Below are positions 1 to 8,432 of a stretch of DNA of 64,000 nucleotides, in pieces. Positions within the stretch are counted from its first letter, which is position 1. Every line of letters begins with the position of its first letter. A program made the translations under genes and the position numbers. The stretch covers positions 1 through 64,000 of the forward strand of contig CANLTZ010000007.1 of assembly GCA_947494145.1 (NCBI GenBank), in the 5' to 3' direction. The notes beneath the pieces were generated by a model. The model searched no databases, was not told where the DNA came from, and saw only the letters and a list, made by a program, of their open reading frames with translations. This DNA comes from an uncultured Jannaschia sp. (GTDB lineage: Bacteria; Pseudomonadota; Alphaproteobacteria; Rhodobacterales; Rhodobacteraceae).

Positions 1-107
1 TCCTCCCAAACAGGATGAATCACAGATCAGCACTCAGGGGAATCCACCACGATTCAGGTTTTGGGTCGGGAGCTTTAGATGCCCGGGCGCGCCCGAGGGA
101 TACAGTC

Positions 108-662
108 ATGGAAACGCTAATCAAATTTTCCGGCCTCGATGAAAGCCGCGAATTTACCTATTCAGATATCTGGCAACGGGAAGTGTTCCCCGATTTTTCG
201 CGCCTTTTAATCGGGTCGCGCGACAAAGAAGTGCCGATGATCTTGGATTTATGCAAAGACCTCGAGGGACCTTTCTACGTTTTGTTCGTCCTTTTGGTCT
301 CGCCTCTAGGGAACGAACCTGCCCGTTATCAGAGCCCTGAACCGTTGAGCTTCGACGAGTTGGAGCTTTTTTTGTACAGCTTTCAGGAATTTATCGAACA
401 AGACGGTCGCCACGCTATTTGGGTCGGTTCCATAGATGGCGAGGGGCAGTTCATCTTCGATCGGCACAATTATGTTTTCGCTTATGGCCCGCTCGACGCC
501 TATCTCGAGCGGCTGACCCGCGCAGGCTATAGCGAAGGCACAATCGAAATCCCTGCTCCACATACACATCACTTCCATGCTGATTTCGGCGCAATGGAGG
601 ATGAAATCTTGGCGCATTGGCCTTGGGTCAAATCACCGTTGACGCCGGCTGATGAAGACTAG
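108..662 (+). CDS. hypothetical protein, 184 aa
   Basis: I do not recognise the family. The reading frame is open from base 15, but I chose the ATG at 108 because residues before it are low-complexity and read like out-of-frame GC-rich sequence. From METLIKF onward the protein has an ordinary mix of acidic and aromatic residues. It has no signal peptide or membrane segment, so it is probably cytoplasmic. The C-terminus is His-rich (HTHHFHADF) followed by an acidic tail. Base composition is lower in GC than the downstream catabolic genes. It is followed by about 200 bp of non-coding DNA and then the end of allA on the other strand. An immunity-like or phage-derived small protein is possible but not supported by any motif. 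Confidence 0.6.
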   Translation: METLIKFSGLDESREFTYSDIWQREVFPDFSRLLIGSRDKEVPMILDLCKDLEGPFYVLFVLLVSPLGNEPARYQSPEPLSFDELELFLYSFQEFIEQDGRHAIWVGSIDGEGQFIFDRHNYVFAYGPLDAYLERLTRAGYSEGTIEIPAPHTHHFHADFGAMEDEILAHWPWVKSPLTPADED

Positions 663-860
663 CGCGTTTTGCCGCGAGCCTTAGACACGCTGCGTTGCGG
701 AACGTCGGTCATGCGCGCGTCCGTCGGGCGCAATATGTGACAAGGCAGGCGCCAGCGGCTGGACCTCCGGCTGCGACTTGGGCCGTAGGCACGCTCGAGC
801 ACGGCGAAAGAGGGCAACGGTGCTCTACGCAAACCCTAGAACGCCCAGGAAAAGCCCACC

Positions 861-1343
861 CTATCCGTGGCGCTTCACCTCAATCTGCCAGGGCGTGTCG
901 AAATGGTGCTCTTCCAGGTTCTGCCCCGACCCGACCCGGTCAACCACCGCGAACAAGCCCGGCTCATGCAGTGGGGTCAAAACTCCATGCCAGGTGCCCC
1001 GGTTGAACTGCACGCCCTGATGCGGCGCGGTGACGAAGGCTTTGGGCTCGGCCTCCGGCCCGTCGGCCACGACCACCAGGAAGGGTTGGCCGTCCATGGG
1101 CAGGAAGGCCTGGCTGCCTTCGGGGTGCCGTTCGATCAGGTCTAGAACATGGGGCAGGCGGCGCGGCTTGGCTTCGAAGACAGAGATCGAGACCTCGCCA
1201 TCCACAACGTCCGGGCGGCACTGGTCGTGCCAGCGGATGCACATGCCTGCATTGATCTCTCGCGGCTCGCCCTGGCCCGCCTCCACGACGGTGCCGAAGG
1301 GCGCGAAGGCCTCGGGGGTCAAGGGTTCTGCTTGAATTACCAT
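861..1343 (-). CDS. allA: ureidoglycolate lyase
   Basis: 160-aa protein of the AllA family, which splits (S)-ureidoglycolate into glyoxylate and urea at the end of allantoin breakdown. The sequence begins with the family-like PEAFAPFGTV segment. It carries the cupin-type stretch with FLPMDGQPFLVVVA, then GVQFNRGTWHGVLTPL, where the Trp-His is typical of the active-site region. Length is normal for the family. Its start overlaps the end of the upstream puuE-uraD fusion by 7 bp, so the two are co-transcribed and translationally coupled. Together they cover allantoin formation, allantoin ring opening and the final ureidoglycolate step. Confidence 0.9.
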   Translation of the reverse strand: MVIQAEPLTPEAFAPFGTVVEAGQGEPREINAGMCIRWHDQCRPDVVDGEVSISVFEAKPRRLPHVLDLIERHPEGSQAFLPMDGQPFLVVVADGPEAEPKAFVTAPHQGVQFNRGTWHGVLTPLHEPGLFAVVDRVGSGQNLEEHHFDTPWQIEVKRHG

Positions 1344-2812
1344 TCCAATGCCTCCAGCCGCAGACGGGCGATACGCTCCACTTGGGCGCAGGCCTCTGCA
1401 AATTCCGTGTCAGTGTCGTTGTCCCGGCGCCGTTCCATGGCGTCCAGGATGCCCGCCTTGTCGTGGTCGCGGACGGCGATGATGAAGGGAAAGCCGTGGC
1501 GGTCCATGTATTCGGTATTGCGCCGCTGGAACGTCGCGCGTTCTGCGTCGGTGAGCAGGTCTAGCCCGGCGCTGGCCTGTTCGGCGGTGCTGTCATCGGT
1601 CAGCCGCCCTGCCGCCGCCAGCTTGCCCGCCAGATCGGGATGGGCTTTCAAAACGCCCAGCCGCTCTTCGTGCGAGCCTTCGCGGAAGGCTCTTCTCATC
1701 GCGGCGTGCAGGCCCGCGGGGTGGTGATGGGCTGGCCCCAATTCCTGCTCCCAAGCCCGCTCCGCCACCCAGGGGGAATGCTCAAAGATGCCGCCGAAGC
1801 GGGCCATGAAGGCGTCGCGGTCCAATTCGTGCGCCATGTCGCCCGTGGGCACGGCCGCGTCCGACAATTCTGGTAAGGCATCGCGCACGATATCCGCCGA
1901 TTGCGCCCCCGACGTGTCGCCTTCCGGGTTTACCCGATCCCAATGGTCGGCGATCTGGGCGCGCGTGGCGATCCAGACGTTTTCGCCTTGCGCGCGCACA
2001 TGGTCCAGAAAGCGCCGCAAAGCCTGGGCTCGCCCCGGTCGTCCGGCCAGGCGGCAATGGAGGCCCACCGACATCATGCGCCCGCCTTCTTCCATCAGGC
2101 AGTCGAAGCTGTCGATCAGGTAGCGTTCCCAGGATGCCCCATCGGGATGCCCCGCCGCGATGGCGAAGCGCATGTCGTTGGCATCTAGCGTGTACGGCAA
2201 GATTAACTGGCTTCGGTCGCCCAGCCGCACGCGGTAAGGCAGATCGTCGGCATAGCTGTCCGAGATATAGGCCAACTCGCCCTCTTCGGCAGCCAACCGC
2301 ACCGTGTTCATGGAGCAGCGCCCCGTATACCAGCCCCGCGGCGGCGCACCGGTGACGGCTTCATGCAAATCCAAAGCCGCGCGGATGGCGGCGCGTTCCG
2401 TCGCCTCGTCCATATCCTTGTGTTCGACCCATTTCAGCCCGTGGGACGCGATTTCCCAGCCTGCGCCCTGCATCGCCTCGACCTGCAAGGGCGCGCGGGC
2501 CAGGGCGGTGGCCACGCCATAGACCGTGACGGGCAGGTCCCGCAGCATCCGGTGCAGCCGCCAGAACCCGGCGCGGGCCCCGTATTCATAGATCGATTCC
2601 ATGTTCCAATGCCGCTGGCCAGGCCAAGGCTGCGCGCCGGTGATTTCCGACAGGAAGGCTTCCGAGGCGGGGTCGCCATGGAGGACGTTGTTTTCGCCCC
2701 CTTCCTCGAAATTCAGAACGAGCGAGAGCGCCAGGCGCGCGCCACCGGGCCAGTGTGCATCGGGCGGCGTGGGGCCGTGGCCTAGCAGGTCACGGGGGTA
2801 ACGGTCGGGCAT
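1337..2812 (-). CDS. puuE: bifunctional allantoinase (PuuE) / OHCU decarboxylase (UraD) fusion
   Basis: About 491 aa from the ATG at 2812; the ten residues upstream in the same frame lack family character. Residues 1 to about 310 form a polysaccharide-deacetylase-fold allantoinase of the PuuE type (NFEEGGENNVLHGD near the N-terminus, RGWYTGRCS, SYADDLPY, LPYTLDANDMRF). Residues from about 330 to the end form a UraD domain, which decarboxylates 2-oxo-4-hydroxy-4-carboxy-5-ureidoimidazoline to S-allantoin (FEHSPWVAERAW, KAHPDLAGKLA, RNTEYMDRHGFPFIIAVR). The fusion joins two steps of urate catabolism in one cytoplasmic protein. HIU hydrolase, urate oxidase and a urate permease are not in the window. 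It is the first gene of a two-gene operon with allA. Confidence 0.9.
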   Translation of the reverse strand: MPDRYPRDLLGHGPTPPDAHWPGGARLALSLVLNFEEGGENNVLHGDPASEAFLSEITGAQPWPGQRHWNMESIYEYGARAGFWRLHRMLRDLPVTVYGVATALARAPLQVEAMQGAGWEIASHGLKWVEHKDMDEATERAAIRAALDLHEAVTGAPPRGWYTGRCSMNTVRLAAEEGELAYISDSYADDLPYRVRLGDRSQLILPYTLDANDMRFAIAAGHPDGASWERYLIDSFDCLMEEGGRMMSVGLHCRLAGRPGRAQALRRFLDHVRAQGENVWIATRAQIADHWDRVNPEGDTSGAQSADIVRDALPELSDAAVPTGDMAHELDRDAFMARFGGIFEHSPWVAERAWEQELGPAHHHPAGLHAAMRRAFREGSHEERLGVLKAHPDLAGKLAAAGRLTDDSTAEQASAGLDLLTDAERATFQRRNTEYMDRHGFPFIIAVRDHDKAGILDAMERRRDNDTDTEFAEACAQVERIARLRLEALEW

Positions 2813-3350
2813 GGTCGCTCCGGCGGTGAATTGTGGCAGCATGATGGCGGCTTCAAGGCACAGATTCTACCCCGATTGGGCGCGGAAACGCTGTGTTCCG
2901 GTATTTGGGTTGCCGATCGGTAAACCGTTTTATGGGTGTGGTGAGGGTGGTGTCAGCGGGAAGTGATCAGCGATGCGGAGAGTTGGTGGTCGCTTGATCC
3001 AGTCGGGTGCGCTCTGGGGGCGGAGCGTTGTCGGGGCCGGTGTCTCTGGGCGAACGTTTGGTTTGCGGGACGAAGAGAGCTTTCGCTGCGTTTGCGCCAA
3101 TGGCTGCTTTCGGAAGCGAGAGCGATCATCATTGGGACGTTCCTAGTCAGGGTGCATCGCAACCAATAGCTTGTATGTTATGGAGCATACGGCCAGTCCT
3201 TCGTCGATAGCCTGTTTTCAACTCTATCAGTCTGTTGTAGGAACTCAGCTAGAGCAAACCGCCCGGATTTCAGAACCACTTTGTCCCTTAACATGCCTTT
3301 ATTTCTTGTCTTCTATTTGAGCGTATTTGAGTGTATTTGAGTGTATTTGA
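2813..3350. other. 538-bp non-coding stretch upstream of puuE and the AT-rich membrane gene
   Basis: No convincing gene on either strand; the open frames here are short and lack recognisable sequence. The part nearest 2812 must hold the puuE-allA promoter. The middle, about 2950-3180, looks like decayed former coding or repeat DNA. From about 3190 the composition turns AT-rich toward the tandem repeats and the membrane gene. This marks the left side of an accessory patch. Confidence 0.5.
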
Positions 3351-3360
3351 GTGTATTTGA
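3311..3360. repeat. 10-bp tandem repeat, five units
   Basis: Five consecutive 10-bp units ending in TATTTGA: ttctatttga, gcgtatttga, then three identical gtgtatttga copies. The last copy supplies the GTG codon at 3351 that opens the downstream membrane-protein frame. One of the three phases of the unit reads TGA, so no frame can pass through three units. The period is close to one DNA helical turn. Confidence 0.9.
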
Positions 3361-4253
3361 GACAGAATTTTCGAGCCATCCTGAAAACTGTAGTAAGCTC
3401 TCTGTCCCCTCTTTGGGAGAAGCTGGGTAAAGAGATTCGATACTCTGTCCGCCGTGAGAAAGTACTCCGTCGACGAGCCACGCCTCCAATTGAGCGGATT
3501 GAAGCAGTCAAGGCGTCCAAAAAGAAAATCTACAAAAAGCGACAAAGGCGGATAGTTTTTCGCTATGCACTTTTCGGTTCAATTTTCTTTATTTTTTCAA
3601 GCCTGACTCTTTCTGCTTTTCTTTGGGAGTGGATCAGCCCGCTCCTTGCACTACTGTACATTTTACAGTTCGTTGGATCTCTTGCATTGATGGCAATTAT
3701 ATGGACTGCATCCTTTGGAGCTCTGCCCACATTTTTTTTCCTAGTAACCGGTGATGGGCTTAGGGCTACCTCCACCAAGTATCGGAACAGTATATATCTA
3801 ATAACACTGATCTTTTTTCTCCTTGACCAAAGGGATCTACTTGATGAGTTAGCCCCTCTAGTTCCTCTAGAAGCATTGCGTACGAACGAAGACTTGCATG
3901 CGCTAATACTATTGGTTCTCACGTACTTTTGGGTCAATTACATCATCGCGCGCCTATATGATGCGGTGGAGCTTTCCCAAAATGGAAAGTCCTTTGAATT
4001 TGATTATTTCGCTGTTAATTCTCTGTCCAATATCATTGTGTCAATTATTTCGTTTGTTTTTAATACCGCGTTCCCAATTTTGCTCACTTTGGCGGTCGGT
4101 CAAAGGCTGAATGTGGATATCGAACAGGACTTAGCAACGTTTTTTTATCACATTTTTTCAAACATCAGTGCCGTCAATGTCCCTATTATTGATGACCAAA
4201 TTCATTGGCTTTCTTCATACATATACGAGCGCTTCATAGGGCTTGGTCCATAG
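3351..4253 (+). CDS. AT-rich multi-pass membrane protein of unknown function
   Basis: 300 aa in the frame opened by GTG 3351, the first available start because TGA lies immediately upstream. The first 65 residues are basic and probably cytoplasmic. They are followed by about five or six hydrophobic segments: around residues 66-90, 95-120, 122-138, 178-203, 228-250. A soluble-looking loop (FEFDYFAVNSLSN) comes before the last segment. I recognise no family. G+C is strikingly low (21 of 60 bases in 3781-3840) and codons such as ATA and CTA are common, unlike all flanking metabolic genes. This points to horizontal acquisition. No ATG or good ribosome site precedes it, so the true N-terminus could be missing. 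Confidence 0.6.
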   Translation: MYLRQNFRAILKTVVSSLSPLWEKLGKEIRYSVRREKVLRRRATPPIERIEAVKASKKKIYKKRQRRIVFRYALFGSIFFIFSSLTLSAFLWEWISPLLALLYILQFVGSLALMAIIWTASFGALPTFFFLVTGDGLRATSTKYRNSIYLITLIFFLLDQRDLLDELAPLVPLEALRTNEDLHALILLVLTYFWVNYIIARLYDAVELSQNGKSFEFDYFAVNSLSNIIVSIISFVFNTAFPILLTLAVGQRLNVDIEQDLATFFYHIFSNISAVNVPIIDDQIHWLSSYIYERFIGLGP

Positions 4254-4707
4254 ATCGACTGCTTCTTGGGTCATAATGACTACTTTTGGCACCTGAGACT
4301 TGAACGCAAAGGCCTTGGCAAAAAATCATCTACCACGCACTCTTAGGAAAACGTCCAGGGCTACGCTACGTTATTACTCATGCGCTGAGGGTGGAAGTTG
4401 GTACACAGAGGGGCTTCGGCAACGACGGGGTCAGGCAGCGGCCATTCGAGGAATGCGCAGCATTGGTTACTTTGGGCTCAAACCCGACATTCCCGCTCGG
4501 CACTCCGGACCGGAATCAAGGCCGAAGACCGCCGGTCCATCGACGGGCCGCCCCCACGGCCCGGCGATTTGGCCGCCACCAGCGCTTCGCTTGGGCAAAG
4601 CAATGACCTTGCTGACATAAAGCACTCTAGAAGGCCCCTCGGGTCGCCGCGCCGCGCCCCGTCAATGGATCGGCTTGCACGCAGGCTCTGCCACCAACTC
4701 TAGCGGC
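4254..4707. other. 454-bp stretch without a supported gene
   Basis: Composition returns from AT-rich to GC-rich across this stretch. The open frames at 4300-4703 overlap one another in all three phases and show no protein-like conservation, so I do not call them. The section around 4440-4600 looks like a decayed repeat or former coding fragment. It lies between the end of the membrane gene and the end of putA, so it holds no promoter for either. Confidence 0.5.
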
Positions 4708-7638
4708 TCACGCAACGCCCATGGCGATCAGGCTGGCATTGCCGCCTGCCGCTGTGGTGTCGGTGGACACCACCACCTCCTCCACGAAGCGGGTCAGGTA
4801 AAGCGGCCCGCCCGCCTTGGGCCCGGTGCCCGAAAGGCCACGACCGCCGAAGGGTTGGCTGCCGACGATGGCGCCGATCTGGTTGCGGTTGATATAGACG
4901 TTGCCCGCAGGGGCCCGCGCGGTGACTTTGGCGATGGTTGCGTCGATGCGACTGTGCAACCCGAAGGTTAGCCCGAAGCCCGAGCTCTCGATTTCATCCA
5001 GAACGCGGTCTAGCTGTCCTGCCTTCCAGCGTTTGACATGCAGGATGGGGCCGAAGACTTCTTCGTGCAGCACCTCATCTGGCCCAAGCTCAATGATCGT
5101 GGGGGCCATGAAACAGCCCTCCGGTGCGTCGCCCTGAAAGCGGGCGCGGTGCTTGTCCACATGGGCGCGCAGTCGGGCCAGGGCGTCTTCGTCGATGATG
5201 GGCCCCACATCGGTTGCCGGATCCATCGGGTCGCCCAGCGTCAGCGTCGCGGCGGCCCCCTCGATCATCGTCAGCATCCAGTCTGCCACGTCGTCCTGCA
5301 CATAAAGGATGCGGCAGGCCGAGCAGCGTTGCCCCGCCGACCGGAAGGCCGAGGCGATGACATCCCGCGTCACTTGTTCGGGCAGGGCGGTGGCATCCAC
5401 GATCATCGCATTTGCGCCACCCGTTTCCGCGATGAGCGGCAGGATGGGCCCATCCCGCTCGGCCAGGGCGCGGTTGATGGCCTTCGCCGTCGCGGTGGAG
5501 CCGGTGAAGGCCAAGCCTGCCAGATGCGGGTCGGCGATGAGGGCACGGCCCGTTTCCACTCCGCCCGGCGCCAGGATCAGCGCATCTGCGGGCACGCCCG
5601 CGCGGTGCAGGTGTGCCACGGCTTGGGCGGCGATGCGCGGGGTCTGGGGGGCTGGCTTGGCGACGACCGCATTGCCCGCGGCCAGGGCAGCGGCGGTCTG
5701 GCCCAGGAAGATGGCCAACGGGAAGTTCCAGGGCGACAGCGTCACGAAGACGCCCCGGCCTTGGACGGACCAGCGATTGGCCTCGCCCGTAGGGCCCGGC
5801 AGGTCGCGCGGGGTGCAGAGCGCTTCCGCCTCATCCGCGTAGTAGCGCAGGAAATCCACGGCTTCGCGCAGTTCGGCAATGCCATCGTCCAGCGTCTTGC
5901 CTGCCTCGCGCGCGAGCGTGGCCAGCAGTGCGGGGCGGTCGGCTTCCAGCGCATCTGCCGCGCGGCGCAGGCTGGCCGCGCGGTCTGTCACCGGCGTGTC
6001 GCGCCACGCGGGGAAGGCCGCTTGGGCGCGGGCCATGGCTTGAGGCACGTCGCTTTCAGCGGGGGCGGGGGCCTCCGGCGCAGCCTCCATGGCAGCGACA
6101 AGCGCGTCGAGCGTGTCGCGATGGCCCAACTCCACCCCATTGGAATTGCGCCTTGCGCCGAACAGCATGGCAGGCCGAGGAATACGCGGATGGCGCGGCG
6201 TCTCCGCAATATCGTGCGGCATGTCCAAGACTTGGGACAAAGGCACCGCACTGTCCCCCGCCTGCGCCACGAAAGAGGTGGAGGCTCCGTTTTCCAGCAA
6301 TCGCCGCACTAGGTAGGCCAGCAAATCCCGGTGCCCGCCCACCGGCGCATAGATGCGACAGGGCAGCCCGGTTTCCGCGGTCACAGCCCCGTAAAGCGAC
6401 TCGCCCATCCCATGGAGGCGCTGAAACTCGAACCCCGCTTCATCCCCCGCCATGTCCAACACCTGCGCGATGCTCAGTGCGTTGTGGGTGGCAAATTGCG
6501 GGTAAAGCTGCGGACGCCGGTCCAGCATGGCCTGGGCGCAGGCCAGATAGTTCAGATCGGTCACCGCCTTGCGGGTGAAGACGGGATAGTCGTCATGGCC
6601 TTCCACCTGGGCGTGTTTGATCTCGGTGTCCCAATAGGCGCCCTTTACCAGCCGCACCATGAAACGGCGGTCTAGCCGTTCGGCCAAGTCGCCCATCCAG
6701 TGGATCGTGGGCAGCGCGCGCTTGCCATAGGCTTGGATGGCCAGGCCGAACCCGTCCCACTCGGCCAGGGCCTCATCCTCGGCCAGGGCCTCGATGACGG
6801 CGAGCGAAAGCTCCAACCTGTCCTGCTCTTCGGCATCGACGGTGAAGTTTAGGTCATGGGCGCGGGCGGCGCAGGCCAGATCACGCAGCACCGGTGTCAG
6901 CTCAGACAGCACGGCGTCGCGGTTGCGCGGCTCATAGCGCGGATGCAGGGCGGATAGCTTGACCGAGATGCCGGGCCTGTGGGGCAGGGGGCGGTTGCCC
7001 GCCGCGCGCCCAATGGCGGCGATGGCGTCGGCGTAGCTGCTTGCATAGCGGCTTGCATCGTCCCAGGTGCGCGCGCCTTCGCCCAGCATGTCATAGCTGT
7101 GCAGTGCGCCGCTCGCCTCATTGTCGCGGGCGCGCTTCAACGCGGCTTCGATGGTTTCACCCAGCACGAATTGGTGGCCCATGAAGCGCATGGCCTGGCG
7201 CACGCCTTGGCGCACCGCCGGGCCGCCGATGCGCCGCGTCAACTGCGTCAGCACGCCCGGCACCGTGTCGCCCGGGCGCAGCAGCCGGTTCGACAGACCC
7301 AGCCCCCAGGTCGCGGCCGACACCAGCCACGCCTCGGACGCGCCGTGCCCGTCCCAATCGCCCGCGCCGATCTTGTCTGCGATCAGCGCATCCTGGGTGG
7401 CCTCATCGGGCACGCGCAGCAGCGCCTCGGCCATGGCCATCAGCGCCAGACCCTCGCGGGTGGACAGGTCGTAGTCCCGGAGGAAATCCTCCAACCCGCC
7501 GATGCGCGTCCTGGCGGAGCGGATGCTTTCGATGAGGCGCGCAGCGCGGGCCCGCGTCTCGGCGCTGGCCTGCGCGTGGGGCAGCAGCGTGGGGATCAGG
7601 GCTTCGTCGGCGGGCGCGAAGGGGGCGGCGAAGGACAT
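4708..7638 (-). CDS. putA: bifunctional proline dehydrogenase / L-glutamate gamma-semialdehyde dehydrogenase
   Basis: 976 aa from the ATG at 7638; the frame is open further upstream but that part is antisense to the divergent regulator. PutA oxidises proline to P5C with FAD and then to glutamate with NAD. Residues to about 170 are the helical linker domain. The PRODH barrel follows (SVKLSALHPRYE, RLVKGAYWDTEIK, RLHGMGESLY). The P5C dehydrogenase half has FTGST near 711, Glu738 in AETGG and the catalytic Cys772 in SAGQRCSA. It lacks the N-terminal ribbon-helix-helix DNA-binding domain of enteric PutA. It is therefore a non-repressor PutA, which fits control by the adjacent divergent Lrp-type gene. 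Confidence 0.95.
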   Translation of the reverse strand: MSFAAPFAPADEALIPTLLPHAQASAETRARAARLIESIRSARTRIGGLEDFLRDYDLSTREGLALMAMAEALLRVPDEATQDALIADKIGAGDWDGHGASEAWLVSAATWGLGLSNRLLRPGDTVPGVLTQLTRRIGGPAVRQGVRQAMRFMGHQFVLGETIEAALKRARDNEASGALHSYDMLGEGARTWDDASRYASSYADAIAAIGRAAGNRPLPHRPGISVKLSALHPRYEPRNRDAVLSELTPVLRDLACAARAHDLNFTVDAEEQDRLELSLAVIEALAEDEALAEWDGFGLAIQAYGKRALPTIHWMGDLAERLDRRFMVRLVKGAYWDTEIKHAQVEGHDDYPVFTRKAVTDLNYLACAQAMLDRRPQLYPQFATHNALSIAQVLDMAGDEAGFEFQRLHGMGESLYGAVTAETGLPCRIYAPVGGHRDLLAYLVRRLLENGASTSFVAQAGDSAVPLSQVLDMPHDIAETPRHPRIPRPAMLFGARRNSNGVELGHRDTLDALVAAMEAAPEAPAPAESDVPQAMARAQAAFPAWRDTPVTDRAASLRRAADALEADRPALLATLAREAGKTLDDGIAELREAVDFLRYYADEAEALCTPRDLPGPTGEANRWSVQGRGVFVTLSPWNFPLAIFLGQTAAALAAGNAVVAKPAPQTPRIAAQAVAHLHRAGVPADALILAPGGVETGRALIADPHLAGLAFTGSTATAKAINRALAERDGPILPLIAETGGANAMIVDATALPEQVTRDVIASAFRSAGQRCSACRILYVQDDVADWMLTMIEGAAATLTLGDPMDPATDVGPIIDEDALARLRAHVDKHRARFQGDAPEGCFMAPTIIELGPDEVLHEEVFGPILHVKRWKAGQLDRVLDEIESSGFGLTFGLHSRIDATIAKVTARAPAGNVYINRNQIGAIVGSQPFGGRGLSGTGPKAGGPLYLTRFVEEVVVSTDTTAAGGNASLIAMGVA

Positions 7639-7765
7639 GGCGTGCTCCGGTAAGGGGTGCCTTCTGGATACTGTGTCACTGCTGGTGGGTCTCACCAAAG
7701 GGGGCTTACGGATTGGTGATGTTTGGGGAAATATGTAGTCGATGGCACTCTGACTGAGGATTATC

Positions 7766-8230
7766 ATGCAAGTTGACCGAATTGACCGCCGTATCCTCGA
7801 TAATTTGCAAGAAGATGGGCGAATCCCCGTCACCAGCCTGGCCGAACGCGTCGGCCTGTCCCCCAACGCCACGGCTGAACGGATGCGCCGCTTGCAGCGC
7901 GACGGGGTCATCACAGGCTTCCGTGCGGTGCTGTCGCCCCAAGCGCTGGACCGCGGTTTGACCGCTTTCGTGGAGGTCAAGCTGGACCGCACCGATGCGG
8001 AGGTCTTCGATTCCTTCGCCAAAGCCATCCGCGCCGTGCCCGATGTGGAGGAATGCCACATGGTGGCCGGAGGTTTTGACTATTTGGTTAAGACGCGCCA
8101 CCGCGACATGTCGGCCTATCGCGCCTTCCTGTCGGAAACGCTTCTGACCCTGCCAGGCGTGCGCGAAACGCGCACATATGCCGTCATGGAAGCGGTCGTC
8201 GAACGCCACGCCCTGCCGCTGCCGGACTAG
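7766..8230 (+). CDS. putR: Lrp/AsnC-family transcriptional regulator, probable PutR
   Basis: 154 aa. An N-terminal winged HTH (DRIDRRILDNLQEDGR, then LAERVGLSPNATAERMRRL) is followed by the ligand-binding RAM domain (AFVEVKL, VEECHMVAGGFDYLVK). Length and layout are standard for Lrp/AsnC proteins. It is divergent from putA across a 127-bp gap. In alphaproteobacteria such a regulator typically activates putA in response to proline. That role is inferred from position; the family call is secure. No clear palindromic Lrp site could be read in the gap. It is followed by the flagellin leader, which is unrelated. Confidence 0.88.
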   Translation: MQVDRIDRRILDNLQEDGRIPVTSLAERVGLSPNATAERMRRLQRDGVITGFRAVLSPQALDRGLTAFVEVKLDRTDAEVFDSFAKAIRAVPDVEECHMVAGGFDYLVKTRHRDMSAYRAFLSETLLTLPGVRETRTYAVMEAVVERHALPLPD

Positions 8231-8275
8231 GCGTTTTCAATACCTCTCAAATGCCAAGTATTCCAGAGATGCGGA

Positions 8276-8291
8276 TTAGGATCCTCTTAAC
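8276..8291. promoter_or_regulatory. CtrA-box-like site upstream of fliC
   Basis: TTAG, seven bases, TTAAC: one mismatch from the known CtrA consensus TTAA-N7-TTAAC. It lies about 140 bp before the flagellin start codon, in the putR-fliC gap. CtrA control of motility is established in Rhodobacterales; binding here is inferred. Confidence 0.5.
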
Positions 8292-8432
8292 GTAGGAGCC
8301 CTAGCACGGGCCTGGCCAAAAACGGCCATCCCCGGGGCGAAGTTGCTTCCGGGCCCGAGGACAGAATGTCGAACGGTTCACGAAAGTGGACACCCATCAT
8401 CCGCGAAGCGGACGCATTCAAAAGGAAGACAC

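Noticed and set aside
3293-3360. Phase-variable switch fusing ATG 3293 to the membrane gene
   Set aside because: The repeat reads TGA in one of its phases, so a frame from ATG 3293 cannot cross three units; only a loss of four copies would join it.
3311-3360. CRISPR array
   Set aside because: Units are directly adjacent 10-mers without spacers and no cas genes are present.
4300-4703. Several 70-106 aa open frames after the membrane gene
   Set aside because: They overlap in three frames in the same DNA, have no ribosome sites or protein-like composition.
5038-6312. 424-aa open frame antisense to putA
   Set aside because: Shadow of the PutA coding frame, composed mainly of Arg, Gly and His without any motif.
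7639-8061. Extended N-terminus of putA
   Set aside because: The added residues are the antisense of the divergent regulator gene and have no PutA homology.
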